Source of the DNA: Rhizobium altiplani
Lineage (GTDB): Bacteria > Pseudomonadota > Alphaproteobacteria > Rhizobiales > Rhizobiaceae
Assembly (NCBI RefSeq): GCF_001542405.1
Contig: NZ_LNCD01000106.1
Location: 62,001-126,000 of the forward strand
Direction of reading: 5' to 3'
DNA length: 64,000 bases
The notes under the pieces are model-generated. The model searched no databases, was not told where the DNA came from, and was given only the letters and a program-made list of their open reading frames with translations. Shown here in pieces: positions 45,634-54,640 of the stretch. The position numbers were made by a program, and so were the translations under genes. The stretch's first letter is position 1. Each line of letters opens with the position of its first letter.

Positions 45634-46785
45634 TCAGAAGCAGTCCTTGAAGAGCGCCTTCGTGTTTTCGAGCGTCATCTTGACCGGATTGCCGCCGGCG
45701 CTCGGATCTTCGATCGCCATCGCGGAAAGTTCATCGATTCGATCGGGCTTGATCCCCATCGCAGACAGGCTGTCGGGAACGCCAAGCTCGGCGCGAAGCT
45801 GCAGCACGTAGTTGTAGAATCCGTCGAAACCGCCGGAAATACCGAGATAGGCCGCCGCACGCGCGATCTTGTCTTCGATCGCCGAACGGTTGAAGCGAAG
45901 CACAGCTGGCATGACGACGGCATTCGTCATGCCGTGGTGGGTGTTGTAGACCGCGCCGATCGGGTGCGACAGCGCATGAATGGCGCCGAGACCCTTCTGG
46001 AAAGCGACCGCGCCCATTGCGGCCGCCGACATCATGTTCGCCCGGGCTTCGAGGTCGGTGCCTTCCTTGTAGGCGCGTGGCAGGAATTCCTTGACGAGGC
46101 GCATGCCCTCCAGCGCGATGCCGGCAGACATTGGGTGGTAGAAGGGCGAGGAATAGGCTTCCAGGCAATGCGCGAAGGCATCCATGCCGGTGCCGGCCGT
46201 GATGATCTTCGGCATGCCGACCGTCAGTTCCGGATCGGCGATGACGACGCCCGGCAGGAACTTCGGGTGGAAGATGATCTTCTTCACATGGGTTTCGGAA
46301 TTGGTGATGACGCTGGCGCGACCAACTTCCGAACCCGTGCCCGCCGTCGTCGGCACGGCAACGATCGGCGCGATGCCTTTGACGCCGGCGCGTGTCCACC
46401 AGTCACCGATGTCCTCGAAGTCCCAGACGGGGCGCGTCTGGCCGGCCATGAAGGCCACGCACTTGCCGAGATCAAGGCCGGAACCCCCGCCGAAGGCAAC
46501 CACGCCGTCGTGGCCGCCATCCTTGAACGCCTTGACGCCGGCGTCGAGGTTCTTGTCGTTCGGGTTCGGATCGACATCGGCAAAGATTGCGCGACCGAGA
46601 CCGGCGTCTTCCAGAATGTCGAGCGCCGTCTTGGTGATCGCCATGGACGCGAGGCCGCGATCGGTAATCAGCAGCGGCTTATTCATGCCAAGGCTCTTGC
46701 AGGCGTCCGCCAGTTCCTTGATGCGCCCCCGACCTAACTTGAAGGCGGTCGGATAGCTCCAGTTGGCTGTGATGTTGCTGCTCAT
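45634..46785 (-). CDS. Iron-containing alcohol dehydrogenase
   Basis: 383-residue group III alcohol dehydrogenase that oxidises primary alcohols to aldehydes with NAD. The nucleotide motif GGGSGLDLGK is at 99-108, TTAGTGSEVGR marks the next conserved block. Metal ligands sit in GMDAFAHCLEAY and in HALSHPIGAVYNTHHG. It is the last gene of a five-gene minus-strand unit. Its ATG overlaps the aldehyde dehydrogenase stop by 4 bases (ATGA), so the two work together. Confidence 0.93.
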   Translation of the reverse strand: MSSNITANWSYPTAFKLGRGRIKELADACKSLGMNKPLLITDRGLASMAITKTALDILEDAGLGRAIFADVDPNPNDKNLDAGVKAFKDGGHDGVVAFGGGSGLDLGKCVAFMAGQTRPVWDFEDIGDWWTRAGVKGIAPIVAVPTTAGTGSEVGRASVITNSETHVKKIIFHPKFLPGVVIADPELTVGMPKIITAGTGMDAFAHCLEAYSSPFYHPMSAGIALEGMRLVKEFLPRAYKEGTDLEARANMMSAAAMGAVAFQKGLGAIHALSHPIGAVYNTHHGMTNAVVMPAVLRFNRSAIEDKIARAAAYLGISGGFDGFYNYVLQLRAELGVPDSLSAMGIKPDRIDELSAMAIEDPSAGGNPVKMTLENTKALFKDCF

Positions 46786-48167
46786 GCTATGACTTTCTTC
46801 AGATGGTAGGATTTCGGACGCGTCAGATTGTGGAAGCCGATGATCGACAACGAGCCGCCACGGCCGGTTTCCTTGACACCGGTCCAGCAGAGCGCCGGAT
46901 CGAGATAGTCTGCGCGGTTCATGAACACGGTGCCGGTTTCGATCTCGCGACCAAGCCGCCCTGCCCGCTCCGGATCCTTCGTCCAGAGCGAAGCCGTCAG
47001 GCCGTACTGGCTATCGTTCATCAGGGCCACTGCCTCGTCGTCGCTCTTCACCTTCATGATGCCGACAGCCGGACCGAAGGTTTCTTCGCGCATGAAGGCC
47101 ATGGAGTGGTCGACGTTGACCAGGATCTGCGGAGCGAGATAGGCGCCGCCATCGTCCTGCGGGAACAGCTTGGGATCGACCAACGCCTTGGCACCCCTGG
47201 AGACGGCATCGGCGATCTGCTCGCGCACGACCTTGGCGAAACGTTTGTTCGCCATCGGCCCAAGCGACGTTTCCGGATCTAGCGGATTGCCGAGCTTGTA
47301 GTTCGATACCCAGGCGACCGACTTCTCGACGAAGCTGTCATAGAGCGACTCGTGCACATAGATGCGCTCGATTCCGCAGCAGCACTGGCCGGAATTGTAG
47401 GTCGCGCCGTCCATCAGCGTATCGACCGCCGCATCGAGATCGGCGTCTTCCATGACGTAGCCTGGATCCTTGCCGCCGAGCTCCAGGCCAAGCCCGGTAA
47501 ACGTACCCGCCGCAGCGCGCTCCATCGAGCGCCCGCCTTCGACCGAACCGGTGAAGTTGACGAAGTTGAAGCTACCAGCAGCAATCAGCGCCGACGTCGT
47601 CTCGTGATCGAGGAACACGTTCTGGAAGACATCCTCGGGAACGCCGGCCTCGGCGAAGGCCTGCACCAGCCGCTCGCCGACCAGGAGCGTCTGCGACGCA
47701 TGCTTCAGAACAACCGCATTGCCCGCCATGAGCGCCGGGGCGATCGTGTTGATCGCCGTCATGTAGGGGTAGTTCCAGGGCGCCACGACGAAGACGACGC
47801 CATGCGCCTCGCGCTCGATCCGGCGCTCGAACTTGTCACTCTCTTCGACGACAAGCGGCGCCAACGCATCGGCAGCGATCGAGGCGACATAGTTGGAGCG
47901 CTCGTTGAAGCCCTTGTATTCGCCGCCATAACGGATCGGGCGGCCCATCTGCCAGGCAAGCTCGGGCACGACGACGTCGGACATTTCATTGAGCCGTGCG
48001 ACGCCCTTCAGCACCAGCTGAACACGGTCTTCCAGCGGGCGCTTTGCCCAGGCCTTCTGCGCCTTGCGCGCACGCGCAACGGCCTCTTTCGCCGCCTCCA
48101 GCGAAAGCGCCGGGCGCTCGGCGTAAACCGATCCGTCGACCGGTGAAATGCATTGGATCATTCCCAT
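46782..48167 (-). CDS. NAD(P)-dependent aldehyde dehydrogenase
   Basis: About 461 residues. The catalytic cysteine lies in SGQCCCGIERI and the general-base glutamate in LELGGKDPG; PWNYPYMTAINT, FTGSVEGGRSM and EETFGPAVGIM are conserved landmarks. Start is uncertain: ATG 48176, 48167 or 48161; I use 48167, which has AGGA at good spacing. In context it probably oxidises an aldehyde made by the adjacent alcohol dehydrogenase, for example a gamma-glutamyl or amino aldehyde. Confidence 0.92.
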   Translation of the reverse strand: MGMIQCISPVDGSVYAERPALSLEAAKEAVARARKAQKAWAKRPLEDRVQLVLKGVARLNEMSDVVVPELAWQMGRPIRYGGEYKGFNERSNYVASIAADALAPLVVEESDKFERRIEREAHGVVFVVAPWNYPYMTAINTIAPALMAGNAVVLKHASQTLLVGERLVQAFAEAGVPEDVFQNVFLDHETTSALIAAGSFNFVNFTGSVEGGRSMERAAAGTFTGLGLELGGKDPGYVMEDADLDAAVDTLMDGATYNSGQCCCGIERIYVHESLYDSFVEKSVAWVSNYKLGNPLDPETSLGPMANKRFAKVVREQIADAVSRGAKALVDPKLFPQDDGGAYLAPQILVNVDHSMAFMREETFGPAVGIMKVKSDDEAVALMNDSQYGLTASLWTKDPERAGRLGREIETGTVFMNRADYLDPALCWTGVKETGRGGSLSIIGFHNLTRPKSYHLKKVIA

Positions 48168-48269
48168 GATCTTCATCCTATGTTTTCGCGTACCGAAACC
48201 GGCGGACGTCCCAAACTCTCCCGAGATATGGAAATCGTGTGACAGGACGCCGTCCGGCTTGGCTACGCT

Positions 48270-49637
48270 TTATGCTCTTTCGAAACCGCGCGCCACTTCC
48301 CAATCGGTGACGCGACGATCGTACTCTTCCTGCTCCCACTCGGCTGCGCGAGTATAGTGGTCGATGACATCATCGCCGAAGGCATTGCGCAGCATCTTCG
48401 ATTTCGTCATGGCAACGGTTGCCGTGCGCAACGTGCGCGGGATCTCGCGGACGCGGCGAGCGCCATAGGCGTCGCCGACAAATGGAGCCTCGAGTTCCAT
48501 CTTGTTCTCGATGCCATCGATGCCCGCCGCAAGCAGTGCCGCGAAGGCGAGATAGGGATTGAGGTCAGACCCACCAACACGGCACTCGATGCGGATCGCC
48601 TTGGTGTCATCGCCGCAGAGACGATAACCGGCCGTGCGGTTGTCCTTGCTCCAGATCGCTTTTGTCGGCGCGAACGTGCCGGCCATGAAGCGCTTGTAGG
48701 AGTTGATGTAAGGCGCCAGGAAATACGTGATCTCGCTCGCATGCGAGAGCAGTCCGGCAATGTAGTTTTCCATCAGTGGCGACATGCCGTACTTGCCCTT
48801 CTCGTCATGGAAAAGAGGCGTCTTGCCGTCCACGCTCCAGAGCGACTGATGGATATGCGACGAGCTACCGGCGGCATTGTAGTGCCATTTGGCAAGGAAG
48901 GTGATTGCCTTGCCCTTCGACCAGGCGATCTCCTTGCAGCCGTTCTTGATGATGGCATGGCGGTCGGCCATCGTCAGCGCATCGGCGTACCGGACATTGA
49001 TTTCCTCCTGCCCGGCGGATGCTTCGCCCTTCGAGTTCTCGACGGGAATGCCGGCCCCCTGAAGCCCCGTTCGGATTGCCCGCATGACCTCTTCTTCCTT
49101 GCTCGTCTGGAAGATGTGGTAGTCCTCGTTATAAGCGCTTGCGAGCTTCAGGTTGCGATAACCGGCCGCGTGCGCAGAGTCGTAGGTCTGGTCAAATAGG
49201 AAAAATTCGAGCTCCGAGGCCATAAAGGCCTTCATGCCCATGTCTTCCAGGCGCTTGACCTGCTTCTTCAGGATCGCGCGCGGCGAATGCGGCACCTCTT
49301 CGTGCGTGTGGTGGTCGAGCAGATCGCACAGCACGAGCGCCGTGCCTTCAAGCCATGGAATGCGCCGCAGCGTCGAAAGGTCTGGCTTCATCGTGTAGTC
49401 GCCATAACCCTTTTCCCAACTCGTCGCCTTGTAACCGGAGACCGTTTCCATCTCCATGTCGGTGGCGACGAGATAGTTGCAGCTGTGCGTTTCCTTCCAT
49501 GCGCTCTCGAGGAAGTATTCGGCCTGGAAACGCTTGCCCATCAAGCGGCCCTGCATGTCCACCTGGCATGCCAGAACCGTGTCGATGCGCCCGTCGGCAA
49601 CATCCTGCTTGAGATCGTCGAGAGTATAGATGCTCAT
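48270..49637 (-). CDS. Glutamine-synthetase-family gamma-glutamyl amine ligase (PuuA-like)
   Basis: 455 residues from ATG 49637. GS catalytic features: a metal-binding ASELEFFLF, the GSSSHIHQSLW block, AAGSS, and RIECRVGGSDLNPYLA. Such PuuA-like enzymes join glutamate's gamma-carboxyl to an amine using ATP. Neighbours (APC permease, aldehyde and alcohol dehydrogenases, amidohydrolase) indicate catabolism rather than ammonia assimilation. Amine substrate is not determined by sequence; putrescine, ethanolamine or an amino alcohol are candidates. Confidence 0.9.
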   Translation of the reverse strand: MSIYTLDDLKQDVADGRIDTVLACQVDMQGRLMGKRFQAEYFLESAWKETHSCNYLVATDMEMETVSGYKATSWEKGYGDYTMKPDLSTLRRIPWLEGTALVLCDLLDHHTHEEVPHSPRAILKKQVKRLEDMGMKAFMASELEFFLFDQTYDSAHAAGYRNLKLASAYNEDYHIFQTSKEEEVMRAIRTGLQGAGIPVENSKGEASAGQEEINVRYADALTMADRHAIIKNGCKEIAWSKGKAITFLAKWHYNAAGSSSHIHQSLWSVDGKTPLFHDEKGKYGMSPLMENYIAGLLSHASEITYFLAPYINSYKRFMAGTFAPTKAIWSKDNRTAGYRLCGDDTKAIRIECRVGGSDLNPYLAFAALLAAGIDGIENKMELEAPFVGDAYGARRVREIPRTLRTATVAMTKSKMLRNAFGDDVIDHYTRAAEWEQEEYDRRVTDWEVARGFERA

Positions 49638-49739
49638 ATTGAATCCGCCTGAACCTTGAACTGAAAAAATCGGGACAACGAAAGCGCATGCCGTGAAACG
49701 GGTGTGCCGCATCTGATGCATTTTCGTTGAGCCGTGAAA

Positions 49740-49761
49740 CGGGGCCGCCATTGCGGCCCCG
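49740..49761 (-). terminator. Hairpin between APC permease and ligase genes
   Basis: A 9-bp GC stem (49740-49748 with 49753-49761) with a 4-base loop, followed on the minus strand by only three Ts. More likely a stabilising or partly terminating hairpin than a full terminator. Confidence 0.5.
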
Positions 49762-49785
49762 CGGTTTGAGAAGGAAGTCGAAGCC

Positions 49786-51333
49786 TCAGCGTTCGCCGAC
49801 CGCCTTTTCGGCAGCCGCAATCTCCGCCTGACGGCGCGCAACTTCCTCACCGATCGGCGGGCCCTTGAAGCGGCGGTTTTCAAAGCCGAACCATATAATC
49901 GCAGTCAGCACGAGGAAGCCGACGGTGATGTAGAGAGCCCAATCATTCGGCGGCTGGATGCCGAGGACGAAGATCAACACCATCGCCAGGATCGAGAGGA
50001 TCGCGAACAGCTTGAACATGCCTTCGCCGAGGTTCCACGGACCCATCTTGTCCCACTTCGACGTACCCCAGGCGAGGAGGCCGAGCGTGATCGGGATCGC
50101 GAAAGAGAAGAACAGGAAGATGACCGTGCACGACACGACGATCGTGTAAACCGGCGTTTCGCCGATCGAAACGAGCGACGAGCCCCAGACGAACAGGACC
50201 GCGAGGATCGAGCCAGTCCAGATGGCCGCGACCGGCGTGCGGAACTTCGGGCTGACCTTGGCGAGCGCCTTGGAGGCAGGCAGACCGCCGTCGCGCGAGA
50301 AGGCGAAGATCATGCGCGAAACCGAAGTGACAGTCGCAAGGCCGCACAGCCACTGGCTGACGAAGATGGCAAAGTAGAGCACATCCTTGACGATGATATT
50401 GACTTGGCTGTCCATCGCCCAGAAGAACACGTTCCAGCCCTGCTTGGCCGCCTCTTCCATGTTCGGCAGCATCAGCACGAAAGCGCAAAGCATGATGTAG
50501 CCGAAAAGCGCAGACCACAGAACGGAGGAGACCATGCCGCGCGGAACGGAATGAGCAGCCTTGACCGTCTCTTCCGACGTATGGGCCGAAGCGTCATAGC
50601 CGGTGATCGTGTAAATCGGCAGCAGAAGGCCGAGCAGGAATACCCAAGCGCCCGAAGTCTCCGGCCACACGTTGCCACCGGTTTCTCCGGAATAGTTGGC
50701 AAAGGTGAAAAGGCGGCTGAACTCGTAGGACGGAGCCGCCAACAGGCACACCACTGCGAGCGCGATCGCCGTCGCGAAAATGAGATAACCGGAAAAGTCC
50801 GTGAGCTTCGCCGTCAGGCCGATACCCATGTGGTTCACGAGCGCCTGTGCGCCGGTGATGACGACCAGGAAAACGATCCGAACAGTCGTCGTGTCTGTCA
50901 GGCCGAAGTAGCTCGTCCCCAGGGAACCCATGAAGAAATAATAGGTACCGACATTGATCGCGCCGAGAACGGTGACGAGGCCGAGCAGGTTGAACCAGGC
51001 GGTCAGCCAGCCGGTGAAGCGGTTGCCGAGGATCGAACCCCAGTGGTAGAGGCCACCGGCGGTCGGATAGGCCGAGCTGATCTGCGCCATCGCGACGGCG
51101 AACACCAGCGAAACGAAGCAACCAACCGGCCAGCCGATGCCGATTGCCGCACCGCCGGCGCCGGACGTTGCTTGCGCCAGCGAGTTGATGCCGCCGGAAA
51201 GAATGCAGATGATAGAGAACGAGACGGCAAAATTCGAGAACGCGCTCAATCTCCGCTCCAACTCCTGGGCATAGCCCATGGAGTGCAGGATATGCGTGTC
51301 CTGCTTCTTGTCGTGATCCGTGTAGTCGGACAT
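49786..51333 (-). CDS. APC-superfamily amino acid/amine permease
   Basis: 515 residues with about 12 membrane segments. ELERRLSAFSNFAVSFSIICI and GLYHWGSILGNRFTGWLTAW near the N-terminus and ITGYDASAHTSEETVKA (near segment 6) mark the eukaryotic-type BAT1/GABA permease branch of the APC family. It probably imports the substrate of the ligase encoded downstream. The C-terminal end is charged and soluble. ATG at 51333; an intergenic hairpin follows. Confidence 0.9.
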   Translation of the reverse strand: MSDYTDHDKKQDTHILHSMGYAQELERRLSAFSNFAVSFSIICILSGGINSLAQATSGAGGAAIGIGWPVGCFVSLVFAVAMAQISSAYPTAGGLYHWGSILGNRFTGWLTAWFNLLGLVTVLGAINVGTYYFFMGSLGTSYFGLTDTTTVRIVFLVVITGAQALVNHMGIGLTAKLTDFSGYLIFATAIALAVVCLLAAPSYEFSRLFTFANYSGETGGNVWPETSGAWVFLLGLLLPIYTITGYDASAHTSEETVKAAHSVPRGMVSSVLWSALFGYIMLCAFVLMLPNMEEAAKQGWNVFFWAMDSQVNIIVKDVLYFAIFVSQWLCGLATVTSVSRMIFAFSRDGGLPASKALAKVSPKFRTPVAAIWTGSILAVLFVWGSSLVSIGETPVYTIVVSCTVIFLFFSFAIPITLGLLAWGTSKWDKMGPWNLGEGMFKLFAILSILAMVLIFVLGIQPPNDWALYITVGFLVLTAIIWFGFENRRFKGPPIGEEVARRQAEIAAAEKAVGER

Positions 51334-51458
51334 GACTTCCCCCTGTTAGCGATCAGCCGCGGGATTGCGAGTGATCATCCAGTGCCAAAGTGCCCGCGAC
51401 GTTTTCGCCTACGGGCGGATCGCAGTTAGACTGCTCCCTGGGGTCTTTTTCTTCGTTG

Positions 51459-52232
51459 TCAGGCGTCCAGGCTTTGCCGGAGAAGCCCCGTCAGATAGCC
51501 GGCCATGACCCCTTGACCGTCTTCGTCTGAGATGAGGTCGTTGCGGACCTCGATCATTACATTGCGGAGCCCGTTCGACAGCCCGTGCAGGATGAGCGTG
51601 TGGGTCACGCCATCAACGGGGCCGTAGGGCTCGTTACGTTCGATTTTATAGAGAGGCGAGCCGGTCGATGCGGCGTTCAACACGCTGTCGGCAAAGCGGC
51701 TGTCTTCGTCATGCAATATACCAATTTCCATCGCACGTGTCTTGCCGTGGTAAACAGGAGTGAAGCTGTGGACCGTCGCAATCACCGTCTCCTGCCCCCT
51801 CGCCCTGCGATCGCGAATCAGTGCGCGAATGGCGTCATGGAAGGGAATATACAATGCTTCGGTGCGCGCGAGGCGTTCTTCCGCGCTGAGATCGGCATTG
51901 CCCGGAATTTGATAGATTTCACTCTTCTCGGGCATGGCGCCGGCTGACTCCGGCGGCCTGTTGCAATCATAGATCAATCGCGAAAATCGCTGGTAGACGA
52001 GCGTGGCGTCGAGCGCCTCGGAAATCCCGCGGGCGACTGCCAATGCGCCAGGGTCCCATGCGATATGGCTTTCCAGAGCCTCACGGGAGAGACCGAGGGT
52101 ACCGTATCGCTCGGGCATCAAACGCGACGCATGCTCGCAGATCACCAGCAGCGGGCTCTCGCCATTCGGCCGCTCAACGGAAACGCAGTCGCCATCCGCT
52201 TCACTTAGGACCTTGAACTGAGCAGGCACCAC
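51459..52232 (-). CDS. N-formylglutamate amidohydrolase-family hydrolase
   Basis: 257 residues. FGase features are LLVICEHASRLMPERYG near the N-terminus, HIAWDPGA, LIYDCNRPP, TVHSFTPVY and VRNDLI near the C-terminus. Family members are zinc enzymes that release an acyl group from glutamate or a related amino acid. Here it is first in an operon with the gamma-glutamyl ligase, so it may hydrolyse a gamma-glutamylated product. Start GTG 52232 (52229 also possible). Divergent from the RpiR regulator. Confidence 0.87.
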   Translation of the reverse strand: MVPAQFKVLSEADGDCVSVERPNGESPLLVICEHASRLMPERYGTLGLSREALESHIAWDPGALAVARGISEALDATLVYQRFSRLIYDCNRPPESAGAMPEKSEIYQIPGNADLSAEERLARTEALYIPFHDAIRALIRDRRARGQETVIATVHSFTPVYHGKTRAMEIGILHDEDSRFADSVLNAASTGSPLYKIERNEPYGPVDGVTHTLILHGLSNGLRNVMIEVRNDLISDEDGQGVMAGYLTGLLRQSLDA

Positions 52233-52322
52233 AGGCGCATCCCGATCATTAATAAAGAATGTATAAGAAAAGAATTCTTCAGGTTTTGGCGACTGTCAAG
52301 CGCGACTGAAAATTTCTTTTCA

Positions 52323-52350
52323 TGACAGCAGTTGACATGGATTGTGACAG
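52323..52350. promoter_or_regulatory. Three TGACA direct repeats between the divergent operon and rpiR
   Basis: TGACA occurs at 52323, 52333 and 52345. Because one is part of a perfect TTGACA at 52332-52337, an rpiR promoter (TTGACA-N17-GTTAAC ending at 52360) may lie here. The -10 is weak. Whether the repeats bind the regulator is unknown. Confidence 0.4.
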
Positions 52351-52407
52351 CGTTGTTAACTTTCAGTGGGAAAGTGGCACAAGACCAATCCCGGGGAGCA
52401 AGAACGC

Positions 52408-53280
52408 GTGAGCGCTGCGTCGAAGACAGTTTCGGACGTAATCCATTCGCATTTTGGCATGCTTACGCGGGCCGAAAAGCAATTGGCCGAGAGCCTGCTG
52501 GACAACTACCCAGTCTCAGGATTGGGGAGTATCACGACGATTGCGGAGAACGCCGGCGTATCGACGCCAACGGTCGTACGCATGGTGCAGAAGCTCGGCT
52601 TCAAGGGCTATCCCGACTTCCAGGCGCACCTCCACCAGGAGGTCGAAGCGACAATCTCGAACCCCATCGCCAAGCACGATCGATGGGCCTCCAACGCGCC
52701 GGGCACGCATATTCTCAATCGCTTTGCCGACGCGATCATTGGCAATCTGCGCCAGACGCTGAGCGCGCTCGACACGGCGACGTTCGACAGCGTCGCCTCG
52801 CTCCTCTCGGATCGCAAACGCGGCCTCTATTTCGTGGGCGGGCGCATCACCGGCGCGCTGGCCGAATACTTCTTTACACATATGCAAGTCATTCGTCCGA
52901 ACACTGCTTTGCTCTCATCAAACTCGAGCAGCTGGCCGCAATACGTACTCAATATGAATCGCGGCGACCTCCTGGTCATCTTCGATATCCGTCGCTACGA
53001 GCAGGAAATGGTCAGCCTCGCGACCGCTGCCCGAAAGAGCGGCGCGGAGATCGTCGTCTTTACCGATCAGTGGGGATCGCCCGCCGCCAAGCTCGCGCGT
53101 CACACGTTCCGTGTGCAGATCGAGGCGCCATCGGCCTGGGACTCGTCCGTCGTCACTCTCTTCATCGTCGAAGCCCTGATCGAGGCCGTTCAAAGCTCGA
53201 CCTGGGATGAGACGAAAGAACGCATGAAAACCCTGGAGGGCCTGTTCGAACAGACCAGGCTATTCCGCAAACTCAGTTAG
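52408..53280 (+). CDS. RpiR-family transcriptional regulator (HTH plus SIS)
   Basis: 290 residues from GTG 52408, with GGGGAG 10 bases upstream; a GTG at 52366 would add 14 residues but lacks a ribosome site. An N-terminal RpiR HTH domain covers about 10-80 (IAENAGVSTPTVVRMVQKLG). A SIS sugar-isomerase-like domain covers about 120-260 with LYFVGGRITGALA and FDIRRYEQEMVS. SIS domains bind phosphosugars or other ligands. Divergent position implies control of the amine-catabolic operon, perhaps also of the downstream transporter. Confidence 0.88.
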   Translation: MSAASKTVSDVIHSHFGMLTRAEKQLAESLLDNYPVSGLGSITTIAENAGVSTPTVVRMVQKLGFKGYPDFQAHLHQEVEATISNPIAKHDRWASNAPGTHILNRFADAIIGNLRQTLSALDTATFDSVASLLSDRKRGLYFVGGRITGALAEYFFTHMQVIRPNTALLSSNSSSWPQYVLNMNRGDLLVIFDIRRYEQEMVSLATAARKSGAEIVVFTDQWGSPAAKLARHTFRVQIEAPSAWDSSVVTLFIVEALIEAVQSSTWDETKERMKTLEGLFEQTRLFRKLS

Positions 53281-53391
53281 GAGGGAAAATACGACAGTGA
53301 GATGACGTTCGGCGCTTGAGCGAATAATGTGTCGTAAATGAAACATCGCCGCCAACTGCCTGCTATACAAAGAAAAAAGAAGGTCATGATA

Positions 53392-53409
53392 CTGTCACGA
53401 AAGCTTCAC
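53392..53409 (+). promoter_or_regulatory. Pho-box-like repeat upstream of the ABC binding protein (weak)
   Basis: CTGTCAC-GAAA-GCTTCAC has one good half-site (6 of 7) and one poor half (3 of 7), so TCAC recurs at 11-bp spacing. It ends 52 bases before the start, similar to the btaA case. Confidence 0.3.
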
Positions 53410-53461
53410 GTAACGTAAGTAACAGCATCGTCGGACACTGAAAACCCGAAGGAGAACAACA

Positions 53462-54565
53462 GTGATCTCTAATATTTCGAAAATGCTTTCGCTTTCTACT
53501 GCAATTGTTGTTGCTTCGACTGCAATCGCAGCTGCCGAACCAAGCGCTGAACTTATCGCTGCCGCCAAGAAGGAAGGCACGCTGACGACCATCGCGCTTC
53601 CGCACGACTGGTGCGGCTACGGCGACGTCATCGCCGGCTTCAAGGCCAAGTACGGCCTCGAAGTCAACGAACTGAACCCCGACGCGGGCTCGGGCGACGA
53701 GATCGAAGCCATCAAGGCCAACAAGGGCAACACCGGACCGCAGGCTCCTGACGTTATCGACGTCGGTCTTTCCTTCGGCCCCTCCGCAAAGGCCGATGGC
53801 CTGATCCAGCCCTACAAGGTGTCGACCTGGGATTCCATTCCTGACAGCGCCAAGGATGCCGATGGCTTCTGGTACGGCGACTACTACGGCGTTCTCTCCT
53901 TCGTCGTGAACACCGACATCGTCAAGGACGTTCCGAAGGACTGGGCCGACCTGAAGAAGTCCGACTACGCCAACAGCATCGCGCTCGCTGGCGACCCGCG
54001 CGCTTCTAACCAGGCTGTCCAGGCCGTCTACGCAGCCGGCATCGCAGCTGGTGAAAAGGACGCGACCAAGGCTGGCGAAGCTGGTCTCGCGTATTTCGCC
54101 GAGCTCAACAAGGCTGGAAACCTCGTTCCTGTGATCGGCAAGTCCGCTTCGCTCGCTCAGGGCTCGACCCCCATCGTCGTTGCCTGGGACTACAATGGTC
54201 TCTCCTGGCGCGATACCCTGAAGGGCAACCCACCGGCTGAAGTCGTCGTTCCGGCTTCGGGCGTTGTCGCTGGCGTCTACGTTCAGGCGATCTCGGCCTT
54301 CGCTCCGCACCCGAACGCTGCAAAGCTCTGGATGGAATACCTCTACTCCGACGAAGGTCAGCTCGGCTGGCTGAAGGGCTATTGCCACCCGATCCGCTTC
54401 AACGATCTGGCGAAGAACAAGAAGGTCCCCCAGGAGCTCCTCGACAAGCTGCCGCCGGCCGCTGCTTACGAAAAGGCCGTATTCCCCACCCTCGACGAGC
54501 AGCCTGCCGGCAAGGCCGCCATCACGACGAAGTGGGACAGCGTCGTTGGCGCCAACGTCAAGTAA
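53462..54565 (+). CDS. ABC transporter substrate-binding protein, ferric/spermidine type
   Basis: 367-residue periplasmic binding protein. A Sec signal peptide (MISNISKMLSLSTAIVVAS, cleavage near AAA at 21-25) is followed by family-1/6 binding protein blocks: KKEGTLTTIALP, APDVIDVG, YYGVLSFVVNTD and WMEYLYSDEGQLGWLKGY. The fold is shared by ferric iron, phosphonate and polyamine binding proteins; ligand not assigned. GTG start 53462 behind AAGGAG. A terminator-like hairpin separates it from the permeases, which allows more binding protein than permease. Confidence 0.9.
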   Translation: MISNISKMLSLSTAIVVASTAIAAAEPSAELIAAAKKEGTLTTIALPHDWCGYGDVIAGFKAKYGLEVNELNPDAGSGDEIEAIKANKGNTGPQAPDVIDVGLSFGPSAKADGLIQPYKVSTWDSIPDSAKDADGFWYGDYYGVLSFVVNTDIVKDVPKDWADLKKSDYANSIALAGDPRASNQAVQAVYAAGIAAGEKDATKAGEAGLAYFAELNKAGNLVPVIGKSASLAQGSTPIVVAWDYNGLSWRDTLKGNPPAEVVVPASGVVAGVYVQAISAFAPHPNAAKLWMEYLYSDEGQLGWLKGYCHPIRFNDLAKNKKVPQELLDKLPPAAAYEKAVFPTLDEQPAGKAAITTKWDSVVGANVK

Positions 54566-54576
54566 TATCTGACGCA

Positions 54577-54615
54577 AGACCTCTCCGCCTCCGTGGGCGG
54601 AGAGGTCTCATTTTT
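54577..54615 (+). terminator. Attenuating terminator between binding protein and permease genes
   Basis: A 13-bp stem (54577-54589 with 54596-54608), 6-base loop, then CATTTTT. It lies 11 bases past the binding protein stop and 26 bases before the next start. Confidence 0.82.
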
Positions 54616-54640
54616 CATTGCCCCGATAAGGCCGTCGTCT

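Noticed and set aside
52296..52320. Sigma-70 promoter for the amidohydrolase operon
   Set aside because: A TTGACA-like hexamer exists but the nearest TATACA lies 28 bases away, far from the required spacing.
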